DNA from: Hirsutella rhossiliensis
Lineage: Eukaryota; Ascomycota; Sordariomycetes; Hypocreales; Ophiocordycipitaceae
Length of the DNA stretch: 64,000 nucleotides
Assembly: GCF_020360975.1 (NCBI RefSeq)
Contig: NW_025408681.1
Span: 124,001 to 188,000 of the forward strand
Direction: 5' to 3'
Part shown: piece by piece, positions 1 through 8,757 of the stretch
Position numbering within the stretch: the stretch's first letter is position 1
Layout of the letters: the number at the start of each line of letters is the position of its first letter
The notes under the pieces: model-generated
Told to the model about the DNA's origin: nothing
Databases searched by the model: none
Seen by the model: the letters and a program-made list of their open reading frames with translations, nothing else
Translations under genes and position numbers: made by a program

Positions 1-328
1 TGCAAGAAATGGGCAACTTGGCCGTCACTAAAGCCATGCCTGTTGAGAAGCTCCCGTAGCTGCTTGTTCTCCTCGGCTATTCTCCTCGCGGCCATCTGGA
101 TCTCGGTCGAAGCCTCGATGCCCTGGAGCTCATATACCCTGAGTCGCTGTTCGAGCTCCTGGACATACTCTCTCCGTCGGGCGCGCGATCTCCTTTGGTT
201 GTCTCGAATTCGGACTAAGCTTTTCTTCTGCTAGAGCAGAGAAAGAAAAACGGAGTTTCGTGTTAGAAAAGGCCATTCCTGTCGATGGCATCACCTGGGT
301 TTATGTTACTTACTGCGGGAGCTGACAT
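1..328 (-). CDS. bZIP transcription factor, 5' part (runs off window)
   Basis: Two exons are read on the minus strand: 328-314 (five codons, MSAPA) and 230-1, joined in frame across an 83-bp intron (GTAAGT donor, TCTAAC branch-like site, CTAG acceptor). The second exon opens directly into a basic region containing DNQRRSRARRRE, with the N-x7-R pattern of bZIP DNA-binding helices, followed by a heptad-rich helix (YVQELEQRLRVYELQ and on) typical of the leucine zipper. The family binds DNA as dimers in the nucleus and is known in fungi from stress and secondary-metabolism control; which of these applies here cannot be told. The C-terminal portion lies beyond the window. The start was chosen because the exon-1 reading frame is short, clean and exactly in phase with the bZIP exon; a longer upstream start in exon 1 is possible but looks non-coding. 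Confidence 0.82.
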
Positions 329-1548
329 TTCGCTTGCAGGCTTGTCTGTAGACTTTTTTCGGCCAGTGAAGGAGGAAAGTAAAATAAAAATAAAAATCCA
401 GTGAATTGTCCCGCAAGTAGAGTATGGGCCCAATGCTGGGTGTCGGGAAAGAATGGGGGTTGGCAAAAGGAAACCCGAGGGAATGGACAAAACTCGTTAG
501 ATCTCTGGCAAGGGAAGCAAGTAGGATAGCTACAGCAGCTTCACGCCTTCTTTGACTGGCCGCGTGCTGGTCATGGCGTAGCCCTTGCAGTCTTCCCAGG
601 GGCTTGGACAAAGGACAGTCGGATTTGCATTTCATGGGTCACATCTGCCCCGTGTTGGTGGGAATTGGAACACTCGCCCCTAAGTAAACGTGATGAGTCG
701 GTTGGTTAGCTGGACCGAGTCTTGGGAGCCGCTCGCTTTAGAGCCCTGCCTGTTTGCCAATATTTCATAACTGTTATATCCAACCAGTATTGCAAAACAT
801 CCGTACCTCGGCAGCCGCGGACGCAGGTTTCACAGAGGCTACCTTCTTCTTCCGAGGTGGATGCCGACGTGGGCAGCCCTTCCCTTGTCACGAGGCTTCC
901 TTCCCTGCGAGCTTCGCCACCCCCCAGCACTTCCCATGCCAAGACGAGGGAAGAGAAATCAACAGGCAGAATCCTGCGTCACGCTCACCCCCTGACTCCC
1001 ACTGCAGGGGAGCTGCGGGCCAGTCTTCATGATTCGGGAGAGCCGGTCCGCCCAGTCACTCTAGAGATTTGTCTCGTTGCCTATTTGGAAGTCGGCTGCT
1101 GGTGGATTTGGGATGTGATCGACGCGTAGATGCAGAAGCTGGAGGTGTCCTGGTCAGGGGTACACGAACCATCTGATGCAAGGGATGGTTAAAGACTTAG
1201 GCTGACTGGTAGACGTCCCCCCTAAGGGGTGGCTCACAGGCATCAGCCAAGCAACAGCGGACCACAGCCCCGAAACAGGAGGAAGGTGCATGAGCCAACC
1301 CGGCTGAAAGTTGGCATGAAGTGGTCAAGGTCGCATTGTGGAGGACTTGCGGGATAATTTGCTGGAGCTCACATCGGGGGTTACAGACAAGCTCGACCCT
1401 GGAAGCCCGTTCCACACTCGTGCGGAAAGCAGAGGAACATAGACACCAACCCACCTATTCTTTGTCTTCCCTATCACTCTCCTTGTTCTTGCAGCTCTCC
1501 GAGAGCCAACGAGCGGTGGACGATCTAACGAAGGCCCTTTTGCCCGTC
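329..1548. other. Intergenic, no supported gene
   Basis: This stretch between the divergent bZIP gene and the next ORF holds the presumed bZIP promoter and 5' leader (329 to about 700). Several short ORFs occur on both strands, but none shows a domain, a codon pattern or a splice structure that I can defend. No repeat or RNA gene was seen. Confidence 0.4.
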
Positions 1549-2178
1549 ATGTCGACTGACTCTGCCTCGACGACTCAGGAAGATGCGAGTCCCTTTCACA
1601 CTGAGTTGGTTGCCTGTGGACAAACTGGTCATCTCCGTGCCCTCGATAGGATTCTACGTCCTGCCTCGCCAACCTCGGAGGTTTGGGACACCGAAACTCA
1701 ATACAACAGCGTAGGCCATCGCGACGAACAGGCGCAAGGCGAGATTGCAGAGTCACCTACAGCAGAGGCACATCCGGTGCTCGCACCCAGCCATCTTCAT
1801 GACTCTTCCTCTTGCAGCGACGGGAAGGAGAATCGTCCTCCTGGGCTTGTATTTCAGGTCGCCGTATCCGACACTTGCCATCGAGTAGAGGCCAACGGTT
1901 CCATCGATAGCGGACAGGACGAACAAATTGAACTAGAGTTCGGCTTCCCTCTTCGCAAGCCTGTTCAAATCACCTTGAGGTTCTCCCAGTGTTCTCCTCC
2001 AGGCTCGTCACGATGCACCAGACAGCGCGAGCGAAGGAGCCATGATGAAATCACCGGGAGGAAGGATGCATGGCTTCGATCGCCTGAGCAAAGATGGCAA
2101 GCTCCTAGGCAAAGGCACAGGAGGCAGCGTGTTCAGAAATTTCGGAGGAGCAAGCGACCGGCCGTGGAAGAGTGTTGA
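1549..2178 (+). CDS. Hypothetical protein, serine- and arginine-rich tail
   Basis: An uninterrupted 209-codon frame starts at the ATG at 1549 (MSTDSASTTQED) and ends at 2178. The N-terminal half is acidic and Ser/Thr-rich, with an SDGKENRPP stretch. The C-terminal 60 residues are strongly basic (repeated RQRE, RRQR and RRSK clusters), as in disordered nuclear or RNA-binding tails. The frame is open further upstream to 1321, but the upstream residues look like translated leader, so the MSTD start is preferred. I do not recognise the protein. An overlapping frame (2042-2245) could be a spliced alternative end. It may be a spurious ORF. Confidence 0.35.
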   Translation: MSTDSASTTQEDASPFHTELVACGQTGHLRALDRILRPASPTSEVWDTETQYNSVGHRDEQAQGEIAESPTAEAHPVLAPSHLHDSSSCSDGKENRPPGLVFQVAVSDTCHRVEANGSIDSGQDEQIELEFGFPLRKPVQITLRFSQCSPPGSSRCTRQRERRSHDEITGRKDAWLRSPEQRWQAPRQRHRRQRVQKFRRSKRPAVEEC

Positions 2179-2396
2179 ATTTGAATATCTTTACCAGCCC
2201 ATAGAATGGGAGTGGTCCCTTGATGCCTCCTCTATGAAACATTGATTCCACAAGCTAGCATCAACATCCTCGGTCTTCATACGAGACTTGTCGGGGAACT
2301 GCCTCGTATTGGCGATTCATGCGATGTGTGCTGGTAGTTCAATACGTTGTAGCCTGTAAATGCCCCCTGCTGCCTTTATTTACAGTTACCGTGCAT

Positions 2397-3097
2397 TCAA
2401 GGAACAAGTTTTGATGACAGCATCGCCTCAAGCTCCGCATAACTTGCCCCATCACTCCACGAATACTGTAGAGCCTCTAGGACACGGCTTACATATTGGA
2501 CATTCGGTAAGCAAAGGCCACAGCGTAAGGTAAATCGTCCTTACCGTTAATCCGAAGCATTCCATTCCAACCAGCCGCTGACGCAAGGTATTTTGCTGGT
2601 ATGGGTCACGGTAGCAATGCCTACAGTGAGGAGTGGCCACAACGTTGCCAGTTGGTCGATACCCATCGTAAAGCGGCCCATCAATGTGATGATCCGATCG
2701 GCAGCAGTCTTTACTTCAGTGTTAAGGGCCGCGCCTCCAATCCTTCTTGTGGTAATTCTTTCGAGATAGATGGTGCATGCTAGACCACTGTACGCATGCT
2801 GCTGTTGTTCGAGCTTCGATGGCCTTATCGTTTTCATCAGTCTCATATCCCGGCATGTCCTTTTGCGAGTCCAAGGAAGTCCTTCTTTGGGACATGCCTT
2901 TCAGACGACTGGTGGAAATTTGCGTGAACTAAGGTAGGCACTTCAGCCGATGAGAATGTAACTGGACCGAAGATCCTGCATACGAGATGATTTGCACGGA
3001 AGGCTTCTTTTCCTTTAATGCATGCTTTGGAGGCAACTATGAAAGTATTCTCGAAGCGTTTGCATCGACCTGAACAGGGCATCTGCGTTTGACCCAA
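2397..3097 (-). pseudogene. Fungal-specific transcription factor, C-terminal remnant
   Basis: Minus-strand pieces read in order like the C-terminal helical domain of fungal Zn(II)2Cys6 regulators (Fungal_trans_2-like). There is a DENDKAIEARTTAACVQWSS segment near 2840-2780, YLERITTRRIGGAALN and LATLWPLLTVGIA in a second frame, DPYQQNTLRQRLVGMECFGL in a third, and a closing NVQYVSRVLEALQYSWSDGA ending at the TGA at 2399-2397. At least two one-base frameshifts (near 2780 and 2620) and a last intron without a usable AG separate the pieces. No zinc cluster is visible, so the N-terminal half is missing or unrecognisable. The family regulates transcription in the nucleus; this copy cannot encode an intact factor as it stands. 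The family call rests on the WPL(L/F)xxGxE-like signature and the C-terminal layout. Confidence 0.5.
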
Positions 3098-3156
3098 ACC
3101 TGGGACGCTTACATTAACGGAGATAGCCGTAGGCAGAGAGTGGATAGTGACGTAAA

Positions 3157-4086
3157 TTACCGTCTGTCAGATTCAATGCCCTCGGATAATACCAGGTGCT
3201 CCGTCGACCGTTCAGTACCGTGGTCTGTCACCGCAGACAGTTGCATCTCTCTGCCTACCCGTTTCCTCTGGTGCTCTCTCATCATACTGTCCAGAGGTAC
3301 TGCTGGCACAACTAAAATCGCCAGACAAAGTCCACACTGACCTCCAAATTGGTGTCCCACCCAACCAGTCGCAAAACACACTAGGAGCCCAGATGATGCT
3401 AGGAACACCAATCCACTTACCGCTCCAAGCCACGGCAATCCCTGGTTTGACGTCGGCACCTCTGGCTGGGGCTGGTTAGAGCGCTGGCCAAACGACGAAA
3501 ACACTGCGTCTTCCTCCATATCGCCATAACCATAATAGTGGAAGTCAAGTGAGACACCATTGAAGCAGCCCAGCAGTATTCGACACCAGATAGTCTAAAT
3601 TGCCAGACTGTCGCCCCAATAAAGGGAAGGTGAAAACCTAATACCAGTCCAAAAATGATGAGTCTCGCCTGATTGACAGCGTGAGAAAAATACGCGTATA
3701 TCAAGGGATCGACAATTTGAATAAGCTGTAAACCATAAGCATATTGGGGAGATAACTAGACGGGCCTGAGTGAGAAGTACCTCGATGATGTCGACGCAAA
3801 ACATGGTGACCCCTTTCCAGGCCGTGAAGAAGGGGTAGGCAAGGACGCTCGGTAGGAGTGCATTTCTCGCACTACCGAACAAAGAGGCAAATATTACTCC
3901 TGCACCCAAGAAGATACAGGCCGTGGAAATCAATGCCCAAGTTCGCCTACGCGAAGCTTTTCGCGGCTTGACTCTGATCATCCAGTACAGGTAGGAAGCC
4001 AGAAAGACCGTGGTCACGGCAAACACGACACCAGCCTCGGTGACCTCCTTGATTGTAATCTCGTCTTGCATGTCGAAATGCGGCAA
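3157..4086 (-). CDS. Multi-pass integral membrane protein, function unknown
   Basis: Three exons (4086-3781, 3725-3645, 3594-3157) join in phase 0 to give 274 residues. Intron 1 is 55 bp (GTACTT...TTTACAG) and intron 2 is 50 bp (GTATTA...AATTTAG). Exon 2 is exactly 27 codons, and removing both introns restores a continuous hydrophobic pattern. Membrane segments are visible at roughly residues 17-36 (GVVFAVTTVFLASYLYWM), 49-71, 78-105, 108-140 and 185-230, with a polar, Gln/Pro-rich loop around residues 165-180 and a charged C-tail. The acidic start MPHFDMQDE and the spread of helices resemble uncharacterised fungal multi-spanning membrane proteins, but I recognise no catalytic or transport motif. 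The frame is intact, which is uncommon in this window. The plain reading of the third exon (no further intron) is preferred because the next GT-AG pair would break a membrane helix. Confidence 0.7.
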
Positions 4087-4928
4087 CCGTGAACGGCGGA
4101 TAGAGCGGAGTTCGGACTTAGATTAGAGTAGTGAGAATATGAGCATGGGGCTTGCCCGGAACAAGACGTGTTTTATATGATGTTGAGTCATAACAGCGAG
4201 TGTTGGTATTTGGAAAATAGCGCTTAGATGAAGAGAGCCGCTGGACGTTGTCTAGCCGCTTTGCAAACCGTTGGCAGGCATACCCAGAGTGAGGTGGTGA
4301 TGGGGTGCTTGTGCATAGCAAGGTTACACCATAATTGCCTTGAGACTGGGTTATAGTTGATATGATTATCTACATATATGAGGCGGGTGAGCTTCCTCCA
4401 CCTTGAAGCGGCATGGTCAGAGTCGGGTGGGCGGAATGGCACGTCTTCAACAGGTCAATGCGGTTGGCCCCCGGTTATGAGGTCATCCAGTAAATCGGCA
4501 TCACCAGCAGGGCATACAACCTGGTTCATGCACTATGGCTTGCATACGTCTACGCTCGTCTTGACTAGGAGGTCGGAACGCCATGGAGCTGTGTAGAAGG
4601 CAACTAGCCCGGGTCTGCAGTAAAATTGAAGGTGGCCGTGACGACACCAGAAGGTTTCTGGTGGAGATGGATTAAACAATGAAGGTCAAGGACACGAGCA
4701 ACAGGTGTCCCTGATCCATTCCACATTTGGATTTGTGAGACAACAGTGCGGCTGCAGGAAACGTGACTCTCAGCTGTGAAAATTCTGGAAGATGAGCTTC
4801 GTGCTGGCTCGCAGAGCCAAGAACCTGGCTCACCCCTGGTCGTCCCTGATCTCGGCCTCGTCGGGGCCGTGGGTTGTCAAACGGGAAGGGAAGGAACACA
4901 AGGTAGATCACTGAGAAGAAAACGATAA
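4087..4928. other. Intergenic, no supported gene
   Basis: This holds the presumed promoter of the membrane-protein gene at its left end. Only short frames occur on both strands, and none could be assigned. No repeat structure was seen. Confidence 0.4.
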
Positions 4929-5444
4929 CTAGTTACTTGGCGATTCCTCCGGCTTGTTCGTCTCCTCAAGAATCATCTCCAGGGCCCTTGCTAAAAGTAC
5001 TCTACCCTCATCACTGTCTAACTTATCAACAGAACACGATCCTTGACCCTCCATAAAAACCGCGCTCGCACCGCAACTCGCTAGTTTGACGATTCTTGTG
5101 GTTTCTTCCTGCCATGTTTCGCGCATGCTTATTTCTATTTTGGCCATGATGCTCTCAAAAGCCGGGATGTTTACTCCCACACCCAACCTGAAAGGCCCCC
5201 ACAAATTTCTATTCTCACTGAGCTTTCGACACTCCCAGTAACGGAATAGAGATGCTTTACCTCTAAGGTTGTGGAACTTGCTGCGGAATATTTTGTCCTG
5301 CATACACCTCTCGCAAGTTTCGGTGATGATCTGAAACGGTTGAACTCCAAGCTGGCATGGCTGTTCATGGGTGCATTGCTTCTGATTAACCTCGTTGAGG
5401 TGACCGCACCTAATCGAGCCTTGGGTGATAATATGTGATACCAT
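4929..5444 (-). CDS. Hypothetical protein with N-terminal Cys/His cluster
   Basis: A single open frame of 171 codons starts at 5444. The first 50 residues contain CGHLN, QKQC, QPC and CERCM, a spacing that could bind zinc, although it matches no finger type I can name. The remaining sequence is soluble and mixed-charge, with a Glu-rich C-terminus ending EETNKPEESPSN. No signal peptide or membrane segment is seen. The neighbouring genes give no functional hint. The length and amino-acid balance suggest a real gene, but no family was recognised and an intron near the start cannot be excluded. Confidence 0.5.
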   Translation of the reverse strand: MVSHIITQGSIRCGHLNEVNQKQCTHEQPCQLGVQPFQIITETCERCMQDKIFRSKFHNLRGKASLFRYWECRKLSENRNLWGPFRLGVGVNIPAFESIMAKIEISMRETWQEETTRIVKLASCGASAVFMEGQGSCSVDKLDSDEGRVLLARALEMILEETNKPEESPSN

Positions 5445-5956
5445 CGTTTTATTGCAGGCAGGTTGATAGCGCTTTTTTGAGCGGCAGAAAGGTTGAAATG
5501 GTGATGACTTTGTCTACACATGCACCTTTCAATGCCTTCTTTATATGTCAAACTACAGCTCCGGAGCTGCTAGCATTCTCTATGCACCTATATGCCGTTG
5601 GCCGTGTCCCCTGTGGCGTACAGGCAAGGCAGGATTAATGCGACTTGACGCACCGTACAGTTGCCGCCGAACTACTGCAACCAACCAAACCAAGTGGCCA
5701 TCATGGCTCAAGACCGGACCTCCTTCGGCGTCAGACGATGCCACTAGATGGTGAGGCATGACATACCATTTTGAGCAGGTGGTGACCCCATGCCTTTTCC
5801 CCTCAATATGGGGTCCACTATCTGCAGGCTCTTCGCATCAGCCGCACGAGCGCCAGGAATGAAGAGCTTGGAAGGTTTGGCTAGGCTGCCCACCACCAAC
5901 GATTGCAGGATCTCCGCCTTGCAGAGAAATCCAAGTACAGCCTCACTAATCCCTCC
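5445..5956. other. Intergenic, no supported gene
   Basis: This holds the presumed promoter of the minus-strand gene at 4929-5444. Overlapping short frames at 5435-5754 on the plus strand look non-coding. Confidence 0.35.
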
Positions 5957-6027
5957 TACTCGTGCCCGCCCCCACTTTAAGGGGATTCGCTTTGGCTCAC
6001 CCACTAAAGTGGGGCGTGGCACGGGTA
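5957..6027. repeat. 71-bp foldback, copy 1
   Basis: The left arm starts TACTCGTGCCCGCCCCCACT and the right arm ends GTGGGGCGTGGCACGGGTA, so the segment folds into an imperfect hairpin. The same foldback, with a better-paired stem, occurs at 11434-11505, so this is a repeated unit rather than chance. It could be a tiny foldback transposon or a terminal structure of a larger element. No target duplication is evident. Confidence 0.6.
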
Positions 6028-6448
6028 CGTGGTCGAGGCCTGCCCGACCCAGCGACGTAGGCCAATCATTCGAAATATATGTGGGTTCCTTCCTTCCTTA
6101 ACCTACCTCCTAAACCTTCGGAACAACAAGTCTTGATCGAAATCCCGGCAGGTTTAGATCCAACGCACCGTTCAGCCCTAACCTTCTTCGGAGCTACACG
6201 CATCTTCGCTACCAATAACCTTACCACATAGGATTAGGTGCGTATCCCTGACGTAAGACTGACAGTCTGCGCACGTTTACGGTAACTAAGGCGTCTTGGC
6301 ACGGGGGGATTTAGATTCTCGGCTTTCCTTAACCCTCCTTACCCCCAGACCCCGCCTTGGTAAGAAAATTTGACCTTCGTCACCTTCCCTCTCTTCATGA
6401 ACTTGCCTTCCAAATCTGCCTTCCAAATATCAAATCTTCAAGCAGATC
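6028..6448. other. Intergenic, promoter side of the next gene
   Basis: This is about 420 bp of leader with pyrimidine-rich tracts just before the ATG at 6449 (CTTCCAAATATC repeated twice at 6408-6434), which is typical of fungal 5' regions. Nothing else was recognised. Confidence 0.4.
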
Positions 6449-7609
6449 ATGGAAGGCGACTCGTTGACCTCCAGCGTTAACGGGCCTCAGACAAGCCGAG
6501 TCGCACTGCTCTTCAACCAGCTAAGCAACTATGAGCGCGCGCCTAAAGGGTTCATGAAGTCGTGGCGAGAAACCCAACAAGCTGGAGAGTGTTCAACCGC
6601 AAGAATATTCCTAGACGAAGGCAAATTCCCAGCCTGGTTCGCATATTTTCTCACCAAGAACGCTGCAGAAACCCGGTATCATTTCCATGGGAAAGCTGAG
6701 TGTTCTCGTTTGATCAGTGATCTGGAGACTGAGTCTGTCGCGTCTCGGAAACTGTTGGCGGCACAAGTTGCCGCCGCGATTGGACCGGAAGTAGCTCAGA
6801 AAATCAACAGTCTGCATCACAAAAGGATCAAACCGCTTCAAAATGGAAGCATGGTCCATGACTCGAAGAAAAGACGCAGTGAGTCGTCGGCCATATCCCA
6901 GTGAGCCTTCTAATACGGAACAGGTATAATAGACAGTGATGATCGTCCACCACCTTCCCCTGCCAATCTGCGCAGCCCGACCACGACGCCAAACGTGCCG
7001 GAACTGTCTCTCGATCATGTGCCAGATCAAACGTCGCTATGCTCTTCTGTCGACCTATCCTATTGCTTCGCCGAAAATGAACATGTGCTTGTCAATGCGT
7101 CCCTCGCCAATGCTACGCGCCTCTTTCCACGAGACCTCTCGAACGGTATCAAGAGAAATCATGACCCAATAGACGGAAACGTTCTGGCTGCCGCCATATC
7201 AATGACATTTCCCAATGCGCCGTTCACGGAAAAATTTGGATGTCAGATGGCACTGGAAGTCACAGACGACAAGGTACAGCATCTTGCACGAGAATTATTC
7301 GAGGTGCGCTTAGAGACGAGGGCCGGACTTCGGTATGTGTGTTTCGCCGGCGGCTGCTCGAAAATACTGCCCAACCCCAAATTCACATTCCAGGGGTGTC
7401 GGCGCAACGTTATTCTGTCCACTTTTGGCTCCGATATATCCAATGCAATCACAGCAAGCCCTCTGTATCAGGATGAAACCAGGCAATGGCGCGACAGTAC
7501 AGACTGCGTATCAATGGTAATCTCGCACCAAGCTCACGACGGAGCTCTCATCTTCGTATCTCTGGGGTTATGGGAAGGAATTCAGATCAGGAAGAAATTG
7601 TATGTTTGA
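6449..7609 (+). CDS. Hypothetical two-exon protein with SUMO-interacting-like motif
   Basis: Exons 6449-6878 and 6924-7609 join across a 45-bp intron (GTGAGT donor, TTCTAATAC branch site, ACAG acceptor) to give 371 residues. The splice creates SIIDSDDRPP right after a basic KKRR, which resembles a nuclear localisation signal followed by a hydrophobic-acidic SUMO-interacting motif. The N-terminal 140 residues are helical and polar (SWRETQQAGECSTARIFL, then a Leu/Ala-rich stretch). The C-terminal 200 residues look globular with several cysteines (CFAGGCSKILPN). No named domain was recognised and no signal peptide is present. The frame is intact. A role in the nucleus is an inference from the KKRR/SIM-like junction only. 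Confidence 0.65.
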
Positions 7610-7621
7610 TGGTGTGGATGC

Positions 7622-8231
7622 TCAAGTTCCTTCTTTCACCCTCCCATCCCTGCCGCCAAACAAAAGACTAGTGCCCTTCGGCACCGTCCCCTCCCCATCG
7701 CAGGTCTCGTGGGCTTTCGTAGGGTTTTGTATCGCCAGTATTATAGATTTGTATGAAGGAGTTCCTCCAGTACACCATTTGGCCTGATCCATCAATTGTG
7801 GTGGGAGTTTTTCCAGCATCGCTGAAGAAACTTTCGTCTTTCGTGAGATCTTGTATCTCAAATGACTGATGATCATGTTAGGCGAATCCTGATTTACAGA
7901 AGGGAACAGACCATCGGAATCTGATCTTTGCACTCAAGAAAGCAAAATTTAAGGATCGTGACTGATGGAAGCCTTCGGCGCCCGGCGCGGTCTGGTCGAG
8001 AGCGTTGCGAATTGGAGGCGAACGACGATTATCGTTGAAGATGAGGCGGCAGTATTTGAGCGTCACAAGCTGCACAAAGTCTCCCGATTTTGGATCGCGA
8101 CCAAGGATAGTAGAGTCCTTTGGGATGGGCGTGATCAGATCGACGACATGGTTGGGGGAGGTGGCGAAGGAGGGGTTGGGCATGGATGCGTCTGGCAGGA
8201 AAATCTTAGATTCGAAGTGGGGGCACGCCAT
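7622..8231 (-). CDS. Hypothetical protein, gene model uncertain
   Basis: A 117-codon minus-strand frame (8231-7878, starting MACPHFESKIFLPD) overlaps a second frame in another phase (7933-7622) that could be its continuation after an intron or a frameshift. The first frame has a convincing composition (SATSPNHVVDLITPIPKDST and on) and reads toward the convergent gene ending at 7609. I found no clean GT-AG pair that links the two frames, so either the model is broken or only the first part is real. No domain was recognised. Confidence 0.3.
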
Positions 8232-8312
8232 AACCTCGGTATTAGAGGGGGTCGCAAAATTGACCGTGGCCTTAGGTCACGTGGGAAGGGAAAGGGAGCA
8301 GAGTATTATCAA

Positions 8313-8753
8313 GGGGTGGTTATCCGTACAACACATTTTGGTAAATGTACAACAGAAAGTGGAGTAAACGTGGCTTGGGTGTACCTAATACATGGCCAAA
8401 GGTCGTAGGCATGCAGGCATAGCACTTACACAAGGCCACACAGGCAGAGGTTGCAAGGCCATAACAGCCAGACGTTGTGAAGCCTGCAGAGTGTTGCAAG
8501 GCTATACAAGAAGAGGGCACACAAGCAGAGGCCATACAAATCAGGCGGCTTGCAGCCTCACAAGGCTATAGCCTGCCTGCTGCCATGTCGTATTGCGCGA
8601 GAGGCGGGTGATGCGCACGTACTAAGTACCTTCTATACATTTGACTGTGGCGTACTGTGGCGTATAGAGCCAGCCAATAGAAAAAGGTGGCGCCACGTCT
8701 GCCCCGCCTTTGTTGTACATTTACCAAAATGTGTTGTACGGATAACCACTCCC
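8313..8753. mobile_element. 441-bp MITE with long inverted repeats and 8-bp target duplication
   Basis: The left end (GGGGTGGTTATCCGTACAAC...) and right end are inverted copies over about 42 bp, continuing through CATTTTGGTAAATGTACAAC. The left flank is ATTATCAA (8305-8312). The right flank reads ATTA (8754-8757), followed after the pogo insertion by TATCAA (11427-11432), which restores ATTATCAA once the pogo TA duplication is removed. An 8-bp duplication fits hAT-like (also P or Merlin-like) movement. The interior has no coding capacity and is rich in short GGC/CAAGGC-type repeats (8400-8580). Confidence 0.85.
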
Positions 8754-8757
8754 ATTA

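Noticed and set aside
306..635. 109-codon minus-strand frame upstream of the bZIP exon
   Set aside because: It overlaps the splice donor region of the bZIP gene in another frame and has no family signal; it is best seen as leader sequence.
2042..2245. Glycine-rich GKGTGGSVF resembling a kinase nucleotide loop
   Set aside because: The frame is only 67 codons, no other kinase motif follows, and it overlaps the longer hypothetical ORF in another phase.
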